Of a stretch of DNA of 64,000 nucleotides, positions 7,315-14,958 are shown one piece after another. How positions within the stretch are numbered: the stretch's first letter is position 1; each line of letters begins with the position of its first letter. The DNA is from Diplocloster modestus. GTDB taxonomy: Bacteria > Bacillota > Clostridia > Lachnospirales > Lachnospiraceae. Both the position numbers and the translations under genes were made by a program. The notes beneath the pieces were generated by a model. That model saw only the letters and a list, made by a program, of their open reading frames with translations, had not been told where the DNA came from and made no database searches. The stretch spans positions 61,132-125,131 of the forward strand of contig NZ_JAHQCX010000007.1 of NCBI RefSeq assembly GCF_019042245.1. Reading direction: 5' to 3'.

Positions 7315-8711
7315 TATAGTTCCTCCACGATCCATTGATGTCCTTCCGCTTCCAGAAGCCCATCCGAGGCTTCCGGGCCATTGGTGCCGGACGGATAGGT
7401 ATAGATTGGCTGTCCCGTCTGCCGGTACGCACTGCGCAGCTGATCGATATAATTCCAGCTGGTCTCGATCTGGTCCCACTGGGAAAACCAGGAGCGCTCG
7501 CCTCTTAAGCAGGCACCCAGCAGCCGTTCGTAGGCCTCCGGAGTATTGATCCTGTTTTCCAGCGAACAGCTTTGGCAGAAATCCATTTTGGCCTGGGAGA
7601 TCTCATCGGTGTCTCCGGGTTTTTTGATATTGAACTGAAGATGTACCCCTTCCTCCGGCTGGATTTTCACTGCCAGAATATCCGGTTCAATGCCGGGCTC
7701 CGGCCGTTTAAATACGACCGTCACTTCCATCTCTCTACGCCCCAGTTTCTTACCTGTCCGGATGTAAAACGGTGTCCCTTTCCAACGGTCATTGTCGATG
7801 AACACTTTCAGGGCCGCATAAGTCTCCGTAATCGATTCTGGCGACACACCGGGTTCCTGCAGGTACCCCTCATATTGGGCCAGCACCAGCTGCCGGCCGA
7901 TCTGATCCGCGCTGACCGGACGCAGAGCTTTTAGCACCCGGATCTGCTCTTCATGCATCCCCTCGGGGGACAGATCCTTGGGCCGCTCCATGGCGACAAT
8001 AGAAAGGATCTGGAAGAGATGGTTCTGCATCATATCCTTCATAGCTCCGCTGGTATCATAGTAGCCGGCTCTGGTCTCCACTCCTACGTTTTCCATAGCT
8101 GAGATCTGAATATTATCAATATATTCTGCATTCCATATATTCTTGAAGATCGGATTCGTGAACCGGATCGTCTGGATATTCCGAATCATTTCCTTGCCCA
8201 GATAATGGTCGATCCGATAGATATGATCCGGTTCGAAGAATGCTTCCAGCTTATCATTTAACTCTTCCGCCGCTTTCAGGCTCTCCCCGAACGGTTTTTC
8301 CAGAATCACCTTCCCTTTTTCCGCCCCCGTCACACGTCCCAGGCCTTGGGCGATCACCGGAAAAAACCTGGGCGCCACGGCAAAATAGAATATATGCGAA
8401 TCGATCCGGATTTCCCGATAAAAAGCATCCAACGCATCATAGGCAGCCTCCTGCGTGAAATCCATCTGATAATAGCGGATTCCCAGGATAAACTGCCGGA
8501 ACGCCTCCTCCCGGAATACAATTCTGGAAAAACGGCGAACCCACTCTCTGGCTGCTTCACAGTATGTCTGGGTGGTATAATCCCTGCGGCCGATAATAAT
8601 AATCCGCTCTGCCGGCAGTCTGCCGGAGGCGCTCATGTTATACAGGGCAGGCAGCAGCTTCCGAAACGTCAGATCACCGGTGCCTCCAAAGATAGTCAGC
8701 GCTTGTTTCAT
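7314..8711 (-). CDS. zwf: Glucose-6-phosphate 1-dehydrogenase
   Basis: 465 residues. It oxidises glucose 6-phosphate to 6-phosphogluconolactone with NADP. The N-terminal Rossmann motif (FGGTGDLTFRKL) and the active-site signature RIDHYLGKE (about 166-174) are intact. The ATG at 8711 is chosen over an upstream TTG because TTGGAGGAA lies just before it. That Shine-Dalgarno is the 3' end of a duplicated leader element (8717-8844). It overlaps rpiA by one base and follows gnd. The length is slightly below the usual 480-500 residues, with no obvious deletion. Confidence 0.95.
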   Translation of the reverse strand: MKQALTIFGGTGDLTFRKLLPALYNMSASGRLPAERIIIIGRRDYTTQTYCEAAREWVRRFSRIVFREEAFRQFILGIRYYQMDFTQEAAYDALDAFYREIRIDSHIFYFAVAPRFFPVIAQGLGRVTGAEKGKVILEKPFGESLKAAEELNDKLEAFFEPDHIYRIDHYLGKEMIRNIQTIRFTNPIFKNIWNAEYIDNIQISAMENVGVETRAGYYDTSGAMKDMMQNHLFQILSIVAMERPKDLSPEGMHEEQIRVLKALRPVSADQIGRQLVLAQYEGYLQEPGVSPESITETYAALKVFIDNDRWKGTPFYIRTGKKLGRREMEVTVVFKRPEPGIEPDILAVKIQPEEGVHLQFNIKKPGDTDEISQAKMDFCQSCSLENRINTPEAYERLLGACLRGERSWFSQWDQIETSWNYIDQLRSAYRQTGQPIYTYPSGTNGPEASDGLLEAEGHQWIVEEL

Positions 8712-8716
8712 AATTT

Positions 8717-8844
8717 CCTCCAATCGTGCATGTTTTCAGCACATATAGGTATGGGTGAACATTCTTTTCGTTCAACCGTTCCTCCAATCGTGCATGTTTT
8801 CAGCACATATAGGTATGGGTGAACGTTCTTTTCGTTCAACCGTT
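8717..8844 (-). repeat. Leader element, two tandem 64-bp copies, before zwf
   Basis: Units 8717-8780 and 8781-8844 are identical except for one base. In zwf sense each has hairpin 1 (GGTTGAAC/GTTCACC with an A-rich loop), linker ATACCTATAT, hairpin 2 (GTGC/GCAC) and ATTGGAGG. The downstream copy provides the zwf ribosome-binding site; the upstream copy leaves a spare one. Confidence 0.8.
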
Positions 8845-8858
8845 CCGCAATCCTCTTC

Positions 8859-10265
8859 CTATTTTCCCCAGTCATGGTGGAAACTGCCCTCCTGATCGGT
8901 ACGCAGATAGGTGTGCGCGCCGAAGCAGTCTCTCTGGGCCTGAATCAGGTTCGCCCCCACGTGTGCCCCCCGGAACGCGTCCAGATACGCCAGCGCATTG
9001 GTCATAGCCGGCAGCGGCAGACCGGCTTTGATTCCCTGCGTTACGATTTCGCGCAGGCTGTTTTGATTTTTCTCAATTCCCTTCCGGAAAAACTCATTGA
9101 ACAAAAGGTTCTCAAGGTTCGGATTCTCCTGAAACGCAGCTGTTATATCATTCAGAAACACTGCCTGGATGATACAGCCGGCACGGAAGATAGACGCGAT
9201 CCTGCCAAGTTCCAGGTTCCACTCATACTGGTTCGAAGCATCTTTCAGAAGTGAAAAGCCCTGGGCATAGGCAATGATTTTAGCGGCATAGAGTCCCTCC
9301 CGCACCATCCGGATAAATTCCAGAGGATCGCCCGCGGCTTTGATATCCGGCCCCTTCAGCAGCCGAAGCGCTTTTTCCCGTTCCTGAAGCCGATTGGACA
9401 TCACTCTGGCGTTACAGGCAGCTGTGATCATCGATACGTCGATCCCCTGCTTCAGGGATTCGATACTGGTCCACCGGCCGGTGCCTTTCTGCGCTGCGCT
9501 GTCCAGAATATAATCCACCAGTTCACCGGTGGTACAGTCGTCGGGCTCCTTTAAGATATCAGCCGTAATACCGATTAGATAGCTCTTCAGCTCGCCCGAC
9601 TGCCACTCCCCGAAAATCTCGGACAGCCGCAGATTGTCAAATCCCCCGATATATTTTAACAGCAGATAGGCTTCGGCGATTAACTGCATATCGGCATATT
9701 CAATTCCATTGTGGACCATTTTCACATAATGACCGGCACCATCCGGTCCGATATAGGTACAGCAGGGTTCTCCTTCCGCCTTTGCCGAGATGTCGCTTAA
9801 AACCGGCCCAATCTCGCTGTACACGTTTGCATCACCTCCAGGCATAATGGACGGTCCAAATCTGGCCCCTTCCTCTCCGCCTGAGATGCCAACCCCAAAA
9901 TAACAGATTCCCTGTTTCTTAAGCAGTTCAAAGCGTCTTCTGGTATCCTCGAAAAAAGAATTCCCGCCGTCCATCAGGATATCCCCCTCCTGAAGCAGAG
10001 GCGCCAGATTCCCAATCACTGCGTCCACAGGAGCTCCCGCTTTGATCATCATGATGATTTTCCGGGGTCTGCTAAGTGCACCTGCCAGTTCTTCCAGGCT
10101 GTAAAATGCCCGGATCCCCTCATGGGGATATTCCTTAATCATCGCGTCGGTTAACTCTTTTGACCGGTTATACACGGCTACCCGGTATCCATGATCCGCC
10201 ATGTTCAGCGCCAGGCTCCTTCCCATCACAGAAAGTCCGATTACCGCAATATCATATTTATCCAT
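8859..10265 (-). CDS. gnd: 6-phosphogluconate dehydrogenase (decarboxylating)
   Basis: 468 residues. It converts 6-phosphogluconate to ribulose 5-phosphate and CO2 with reduction of NADP. The N-terminal dinucleotide motif (VIGLSVMGRSLALNMADHG), GNSFFEDTRRR and the signature region LDSAAQKGTGRWT are visible, and the all-helical C-terminal domain is full length. GGAGGAAGATAG precedes the ATG. It lies between pgl (23-bp gap) and zwf, completing the oxidative pentose-phosphate branch in one transcription unit. Confidence 0.96.
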   Translation of the reverse strand: MDKYDIAVIGLSVMGRSLALNMADHGYRVAVYNRSKELTDAMIKEYPHEGIRAFYSLEELAGALSRPRKIIMMIKAGAPVDAVIGNLAPLLQEGDILMDGGNSFFEDTRRRFELLKKQGICYFGVGISGGEEGARFGPSIMPGGDANVYSEIGPVLSDISAKAEGEPCCTYIGPDGAGHYVKMVHNGIEYADMQLIAEAYLLLKYIGGFDNLRLSEIFGEWQSGELKSYLIGITADILKEPDDCTTGELVDYILDSAAQKGTGRWTSIESLKQGIDVSMITAACNARVMSNRLQEREKALRLLKGPDIKAAGDPLEFIRMVREGLYAAKIIAYAQGFSLLKDASNQYEWNLELGRIASIFRAGCIIQAVFLNDITAAFQENPNLENLLFNEFFRKGIEKNQNSLREIVTQGIKAGLPLPAMTNALAYLDAFRGAHVGANLIQAQRDCFGAHTYLRTDQEGSFHHDWGK

Positions 10266-10288
10266 CTATCTTCCTCCATGTTATCCGT

Positions 10289-11326
10289 CTATTTTCCTTC
10301 ATATGATTCCTCTGCTTTCCTGCTTTCAGGATCAAATACAATGCTGACAGCCTCATCAAGCGTCACTGCATCACAGATTTCCTTAATCCTTCCAGTCCGG
10401 CCACCCAGCCTGAAACAGATCAGGTTGTTAGAGAACCGATTTGCCACCAGAAGGAACTTTCCTCCCGGTACAATCGCAAAATCTCTGGGATGCCTGCCGC
10501 CGCAGGACACAAACTGAACCGCTTCCGGGAGTTCATCTTCCAGCGAGAACACGCTTAATAGATCCGAACCGCGGGTAGAAACATACAGGAAACGCTCATC
10601 CGGTGATATCCGAAGCGCTGCCGTATCATCTTCCCTGGTCCCCTTTTCCGGCAGAACCGAACGGGAATCCAGCTGATAAAATCCTGCGTTTTCATCCACA
10701 CGGAACGTATACAATTCGTTGCTTCGTTCTGTCACCAGATAAAACCTGGTGTGGTCCCGGTTAAAGATCCCGTGTCTTGGTCCGCTTCCGGCTGGAAAAC
10801 TTATTTCTCCCGCCGGCTCATAATTCCGGGAGCCATCAAAGATCCGTATCTTATCAAGCTCCAGACAGGGCACCAGCAAATACTGGCCGTGCAGGATAAC
10901 CTGGTGGCAGCCGGCAGCCGGCGCGATCCGGATTCTTTTGAGCAGACGAAGGCCTTTACCGGACTTATCCTGCTCTTTACCGGGCTTATCCTGCGCTTCA
11001 TAAACCATAACCGTACCCTCATGGTAATTAGCCGTATAAATCCGTGGTCCGTCCTGTATCACATAACATGCCGTCTGCTCTTCACAAAATACCTCCGCTG
11101 CCGGATCCTTTGCTGACAGATCTACCAGGCAGATCCCTGCCCGCTTATGGCGTTCCACCGGTGCGGCGATTTTCCCCTTCTGCAAAGATACATATTTGGC
11201 ATTCGGAGCAGGATAATACAGTTTTGGTTCTGTCAATGCTCCCGTCTCCCCATCAATAGTAAATCGGTAGATACCGAAACTCTGTGCAGATTCATAAGTT
11301 CCAGCGTATCCCGTTAAAATACCCAT
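10289..11326 (-). CDS. pgl: Lactonase-type 6-phosphogluconolactonase (seven-bladed propeller)
   Basis: 345 residues. The start is taken at MGILTGYAGTYE (ATG 11326), placed after the leader-element ribosome-binding site; upstream codons encode only the leader. Repeated blades (KYVSLQKGKIAA, GPRHGIFNRDHTRFYLVTE, RFLYVSTRGSDLLSVF, GGRHPRDFAIVPGGKFLLVANR) match the YbhE/lactonase beta-propeller family that hydrolyses 6-phosphogluconolactone. Its place before gnd and zwf strongly supports that role: the product is the gnd substrate. It is not the NagB-like Pgl type. Confidence 0.88.
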   Translation of the reverse strand: MGILTGYAGTYESAQSFGIYRFTIDGETGALTEPKLYYPAPNAKYVSLQKGKIAAPVERHKRAGICLVDLSAKDPAAEVFCEEQTACYVIQDGPRIYTANYHEGTVMVYEAQDKPGKEQDKSGKGLRLLKRIRIAPAAGCHQVILHGQYLLVPCLELDKIRIFDGSRNYEPAGEISFPAGSGPRHGIFNRDHTRFYLVTERSNELYTFRVDENAGFYQLDSRSVLPEKGTREDDTAALRISPDERFLYVSTRGSDLLSVFSLEDELPEAVQFVSCGGRHPRDFAIVPGGKFLLVANRFSNNLICFRLGGRTGRIKEICDAVTLDEAVSIVFDPESRKAEESYEGK

Positions 11327-11336
11327 ATTACTCTTT

Positions 11337-11396
11337 CCTCCATTGTGCGTTTTCCGCACCTATCGCTATGGTGAACCTCAGACTGTTTCACCGTCC
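11337..11396 (-). repeat. Leader element before pgl
   Basis: Single copy. In pgl sense: hairpin 1 (GGTGAAAC with GGTTCACC), linker ATAGCGATAG, hairpin 2 (GTGC GGAAAAC GCAC), then AATGGAGGAA. The loops differ from the zwf copy while the stems remain paired. Confidence 0.7.
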
Positions 11397-11546
11397 TCTT
11401 TCGTAACAAAACCACATTGCAATTCTTGTTCATTACCTGGCTTAAATGTAATTATATCAATTACAGTTTGTATTTGCAATAAGTATTTCTAATATTTTAT
11501 TGCATTCCGTTTAAAATATTCACAGATCTGGTTCCCGCAGCAAAAA

Positions 11547-11626
11547 GACAGGACCGTCAGAGGATAATCGCCGTACTTTCACCGGTATACTACCGGTGAA
11601 GGTGCTTATCCTCTGACAATCCTGTC
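11547..11626 (-). terminator. Long nested terminator hairpin after galM
   Basis: An 80-bp hairpin: GACAGGA...GTCAGAGGATAA pairs with TTATCCTCTGAC...TCCTGTC, and the tip is a second perfect stem TTCACCGGTA/TACCGGTGAA. On the minus strand it is followed by TTTTTG. It lies 24 bp after the galM stop, so it terminates galM and insulates pgl. Confidence 0.8.
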
Positions 11627-11650
11627 CGTCTGGCTGAAAACGCCCGCTAT

Positions 11651-12691
11651 TTATTCACATTTAAATTTGTAAACCGTAGTGGTGTGGTAGCATTCCCCAG
11701 CCTTCACCACCGGCGAAGGAAACTCCGGCTTATTCACGGCATCCGGGTAATATTGGGTTTCAAAGCAGACACCGGCACGTCTTGCATAAGAGCAGCCGCC
11801 TTTCCCAATCTCTCCCTTCAGGAAATTCCCGCTGTAAAACTGGACACCAGGCAGATCGGTATACATTTCCATCACGATCCCGCTCTTCTCGGATTTTAAT
11901 ACTGCGAACGGCCGTCCGCTGCCAGGATGGGCCAGCACCCAGTTGTGATCATAACCGCCGGCCATCGTCAGCTGTTCAAAGTCGCTGTCGATCTCGTCCC
12001 GAATCCGCTTAGCCACACGGAAATCCATGGGAGTAAGGTCCACCGGCGCGATCTCCCCGGTAGGTATCAGCTCTGCGTCCGCTGGTGTATATGCATCCGC
12101 ATCCATCCAGAGAATCTGATCCACAGCGTCTCCTGAATCATGGCCGTTCAGATTAAAATAGCTGTGATTCGTCATATTGAAAATGGTATCTTTATCCGAA
12201 ACCGCATGATAAGATATTTTCACCTCATTGTCAGCGGTCAGCGTATAGGTCACCGTAACATCCGCTGTTCCGGGAAATCCCTGATCCCCATCCGGGCTGT
12301 GCAGGCTAAAGATAACAGCTGGTTCTGCATCGGTACCGCTCATCTTCGCATCCCACATCCGCTCATAGTAGCGGTTGAATCCGCTGTGTAAATTATTTCC
12401 ATTATCATTTTGCTCTAATTTCCAGACAATCCCGTTCAGTTCAAAAGCCGCTTTCCCGATCCGGTTGGCATTTCTTCCAACGACAGCTCCCAGTCCCGGA
12501 TCGTTGTGCCGATATCCTTCCGGCCCCTCATACCCCAGCACCACATCCAACATCTTTCCATCCCGATCCGGCATCAAAAGTGAATACAAAACCGCACCAT
12601 AATCACATACGGTCAATTTACATCCGTTACTGTTCTCCATCGTATAAAGTGTCGCTTCCGAATCCTGAAATTTACTAGTCGTTATCCCCAT
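11651..12691 (-). CDS. galM: Aldose 1-epimerase
   Basis: 346 residues. It interconverts alpha and beta anomers of glucose or galactose. Motifs include GRNANRIGKAAFELNG, the NHSYFNLNGH catalytic histidine region, and FETQYYPDAVNKPEFP with the catalytic glutamate. No signal peptide is present, so it is cytoplasmic. It is a single gene followed by a long terminator; the 130 bp upstream separate it from giant hairpin A and must hold its promoter. Substrate preference between glucose and galactose is not evident. Confidence 0.93.
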   Translation of the reverse strand: MGITTSKFQDSEATLYTMENSNGCKLTVCDYGAVLYSLLMPDRDGKMLDVVLGYEGPEGYRHNDPGLGAVVGRNANRIGKAAFELNGIVWKLEQNDNGNNLHSGFNRYYERMWDAKMSGTDAEPAVIFSLHSPDGDQGFPGTADVTVTYTLTADNEVKISYHAVSDKDTIFNMTNHSYFNLNGHDSGDAVDQILWMDADAYTPADAELIPTGEIAPVDLTPMDFRVAKRIRDEIDSDFEQLTMAGGYDHNWVLAHPGSGRPFAVLKSEKSGIVMEMYTDLPGVQFYSGNFLKGEIGKGGCSYARRAGVCFETQYYPDAVNKPEFPSPVVKAGECYHTTTVYKFKCE

Positions 12692-12818
12692 AACTGCATG
12701 CTCTCCTTTTGTAAAATTATTTCGTCTTTCATCGTACTATGAAACTCTCCAAAAATCAATGGGCACATAAAAAGCACATAGGAAGAGTTCTGGCTGAGGG
12801 GATACTTAGATTAGGGTC

Positions 12819-13099
12819 GGGAGGAGAGGGGGGCGGCCAAACCTGGGGGCACGGGCAGCAAATCTCGCGGGGCCATATCGCTTCGACCGGATCTAAGAAC
12901 GGGTAACTCCGATGAAGGGAGAACCTCTTATTGGCAGGGCCCGGAACAAACTCGCCAAAAGACGGCTCGGACAGTGTTCCAGGCCCTGCGAAGTTCTCCC
13001 ATCATCTGCGTAACCCGTTCTAAGATCCGGTCTCAAGCGATATGGCCCCGCGAGATTTGCTGCCCGTGCCCCCAGGTTTGGCCGCCCCCCTCTCCTCCC
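12819..13099 (-). ncRNA. Giant hairpin element A (putative structured RNA)
   Basis: Perfect 65-bp arms (12819-12883 and 13035-13099) enclose a long imperfect stem and an apical loop. The internal part is shared with the elements at 27884 and 28846: the CGCTT arm tips, AACGGGT/ACCCGTT helix, internal loop GTTACGCAG/CGGAGTTAC, and apical motif GAGCCG...TTTGGCGAG (minus-strand sense). The outer 65 bp share nothing with the other copies. On the minus strand, TATAGT lies three bases before the GGG at the hairpin base, matching the spacing in element C. No coding potential is credible. Confidence 0.6.
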
Positions 13100-13257
13100 T
13101 GCACTATATATGCCTTTTCCCATGGTCAGATAGGCCGGGGTACCTGTAATTTTTTCTTTCATTTACTAAAGCGGAATTCGGACAGGATTTGAACGGGTGC
13201 ATACAGCGTAAGATCGCCCCAGAGGTGCCTCTGGTCTTTCCAGGCGGAATTAGAGCA

Positions 13258-13705
13258 GGCGCGGACTGGTGCGAGGACAGACACTGGGGGAGGGGCCAAA
13301 CCAGGATGCACCCCACCAGGTGTCCGCTCGGTACGAACTTGCCCTATGGGGCCCGGCAGGGGAGCGGTGTCTGTGATCTCCTATCTCACATAAGGCGCCC
13401 ATGTGAAATCTTAATGAAATCGGATCGGCAGATTTGTGGCGAAAGACTGCGTTCCGTGCAGACTTTCGGTGGCTGCTGAACCGCGAATGCATCAAGCATT
13501 CACGGTGAATCGGCCACGTACCGCAAACTTGCTGATCCGATTTCATTTAGATTTCACCGGGTAACAGCCTTAAGTGAGATAGGAGATCACAGACACCGCT
13601 CTCCTGCCGGGCCCCATAGGGCAAGTTCGTACCGAGCGGTCACCTGGAGGGGTGCATCCTGGTTTGGCCCCTCCCCCAGTGTCTGTCCTCGCACCAGTCC
13701 GCGCC
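13258..13705. ncRNA. Giant hairpin element D, 448 bp with branched tip
   Basis: Arms of about 180 bp (13258-13436 and 13524-13705) are complementary with only scattered mismatches and one small asymmetric loop near 13395-13403. The 87-bp tip contains further pairings: GAAAGACTGC with GCAGACTTTC, CGAATGC with GCATTC, and GTGGC with GGCCAC. Both strands carry overlapping frames, but these merely mirror each other through the repeat. It ends 15 bp from the asd stop. It shares the architecture but not the sequence of elements A-C. Confidence 0.6.
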
Positions 13706-13719
13706 GTCCCTCAGTAAAC

Positions 13720-14805
13720 CTATTTTCCCTGAATATACCCCTGAGCCTTCAGCAGCTCCGCGCAAAGTACCGCACCGCCTGCTGCACCGCGGACCGTGTT
13801 ATGGGAAAGGCCCACGAACTTGTAATCATAGACGGTGTCTTCGCGCAGGCGCCCTACGGAGATACCCATGCCGTTCTCGAAGTTGACATCCATCTTAACC
13901 TGAGGGCGGTTATCTTCTTCAAGGTACTGTATGAACTGCTTCGGCGCACTGGGCAGGTTCAGTTCCTGAGGAAGACCCTTGAAGTTTACTAAACGGTCGA
14001 TCAGTTCTTCTTTTGCCGGTTTCTTGTCAAAGGATACGAATACAGCAGCGGTGTGTCCGTCCAGTACAGGCACACGGATACACTGGCAGGTGATGACGGG
14101 ACTCTGTGCTTTGACGATCTCTCCATCCTCGATGCTGCCCCACAGACGTAAGGGTTCCTGCTCGCTCTTTTCTTCTTCCCCTCCAATATAGGGGATAATA
14201 TTTTCAATCATTTCCGGCCAGTCTTTGAAGGTCTTGCCGGCGCCGGAGATTGCCTGATAGGTGGTGGCTACCACGATGGTGGGAACGAATTCTCTCCATG
14301 CTGTCAATACGGGAGCATAGCTCTGGATGGAGCAGTTTGGTTTTACCGCCACAAATCCTCTCTTGGTGCCCAGACGCTGTCTCTGGAACTTGATTACCTC
14401 AAAGTGTTCCGGATTGATTTCCGGTATTACCATAGGTACGTCCGGAGTCCACCGGTGCGCGCTGTTATTGGACACCACCGGAGTCTCTGTTTTCGCATAC
14501 GCTTCCTCGATGGCTTTTATTTCCTCTTTCGTCATATCGACAGCGCTGAATACAAAGTCAACGCCGGCTGCCACTTTTTCAACCTCATTGACATTCATAA
14601 CCACCAGATTCTTAACCGCTTCCGGCATCGGTGTCTGCATCTTCCAACGGTCACCTACCGCATCCTCATATGTCTTTCCTGCGGACCGGGGGCTTGCGGC
14701 GATCGTAACCACTTCAAACCACGGATGATTTTCCAATAATGATATAAATCGCTGTCCTACCATACCGGTACCGCCCAGGATACCTACTCTTAATTTCTGA
14801 CTCAT
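13720..14805 (-). CDS. asd: Aspartate-semialdehyde dehydrogenase
   Basis: 361 residues. It reduces aspartyl phosphate to aspartate semialdehyde with NADPH, for lysine, threonine, methionine and diaminopimelate. The Rossmann motif GILGGTGMVGQRF and active-site VKPNCSIQ (Cys158) are present. NNSAHRWTPDVPMVIPE and the length fit the archaeal/fungal-type Asd found in many Clostridia. GAGGAG precedes the ATG. It follows argH in the same direction but has its own upstream hairpin and promoter-like sequence. Its stop is 15 bp from giant hairpin D, which could serve as its transcript end. Confidence 0.94.
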   Translation of the reverse strand: MSQKLRVGILGGTGMVGQRFISLLENHPWFEVVTIAASPRSAGKTYEDAVGDRWKMQTPMPEAVKNLVVMNVNEVEKVAAGVDFVFSAVDMTKEEIKAIEEAYAKTETPVVSNNSAHRWTPDVPMVIPEINPEHFEVIKFQRQRLGTKRGFVAVKPNCSIQSYAPVLTAWREFVPTIVVATTYQAISGAGKTFKDWPEMIENIIPYIGGEEEKSEQEPLRLWGSIEDGEIVKAQSPVITCQCIRVPVLDGHTAAVFVSFDKKPAKEELIDRLVNFKGLPQELNLPSAPKQFIQYLEEDNRPQVKMDVNFENGMGISVGRLREDTVYDYKFVGLSHNTVRGAAGGAVLCAELLKAQGYIQGK

Positions 14806-14840
14806 CTTCTCATTCTCCTCATTATATCTTTTTATATGTA

Positions 14841-14943
14841 AGAGTTCCGCTGTGGGAACTCTTCATCTGCGGCTCTTTGTTTTTGTACCGCGTACATTTG
14901 TCTTTATTGGAAATATACTACTCCAATTCCGTAAAAAAAGCAA
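14841..14943 (-). promoter_or_regulatory. Putative asd promoter and leader hairpin
   Basis: On the minus strand TTGCTT (14938-14943), a 17-bp spacer and TAGTAT (14915-14920) form a moderate sigma-A promoter. The leader contains an 8-bp hairpin (AGAGTTCC/GGAACTCT at 14841-14862) upstream of the ribosome-binding site. I see no lysine riboswitch. Confidence 0.4.
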
Positions 14944-14958
14944 CTGAATTCCCTAATT

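Noticed and set aside
12893..13546. Several 70-98 codon frames on both strands inside the giant hairpins at 12.8-13.7 kb
   Set aside because: They arise because each inverted repeat reads the same on both strands; none has a ribosome-binding site or a recognisable domain, and substitutions between copies follow base pairing rather than codons.
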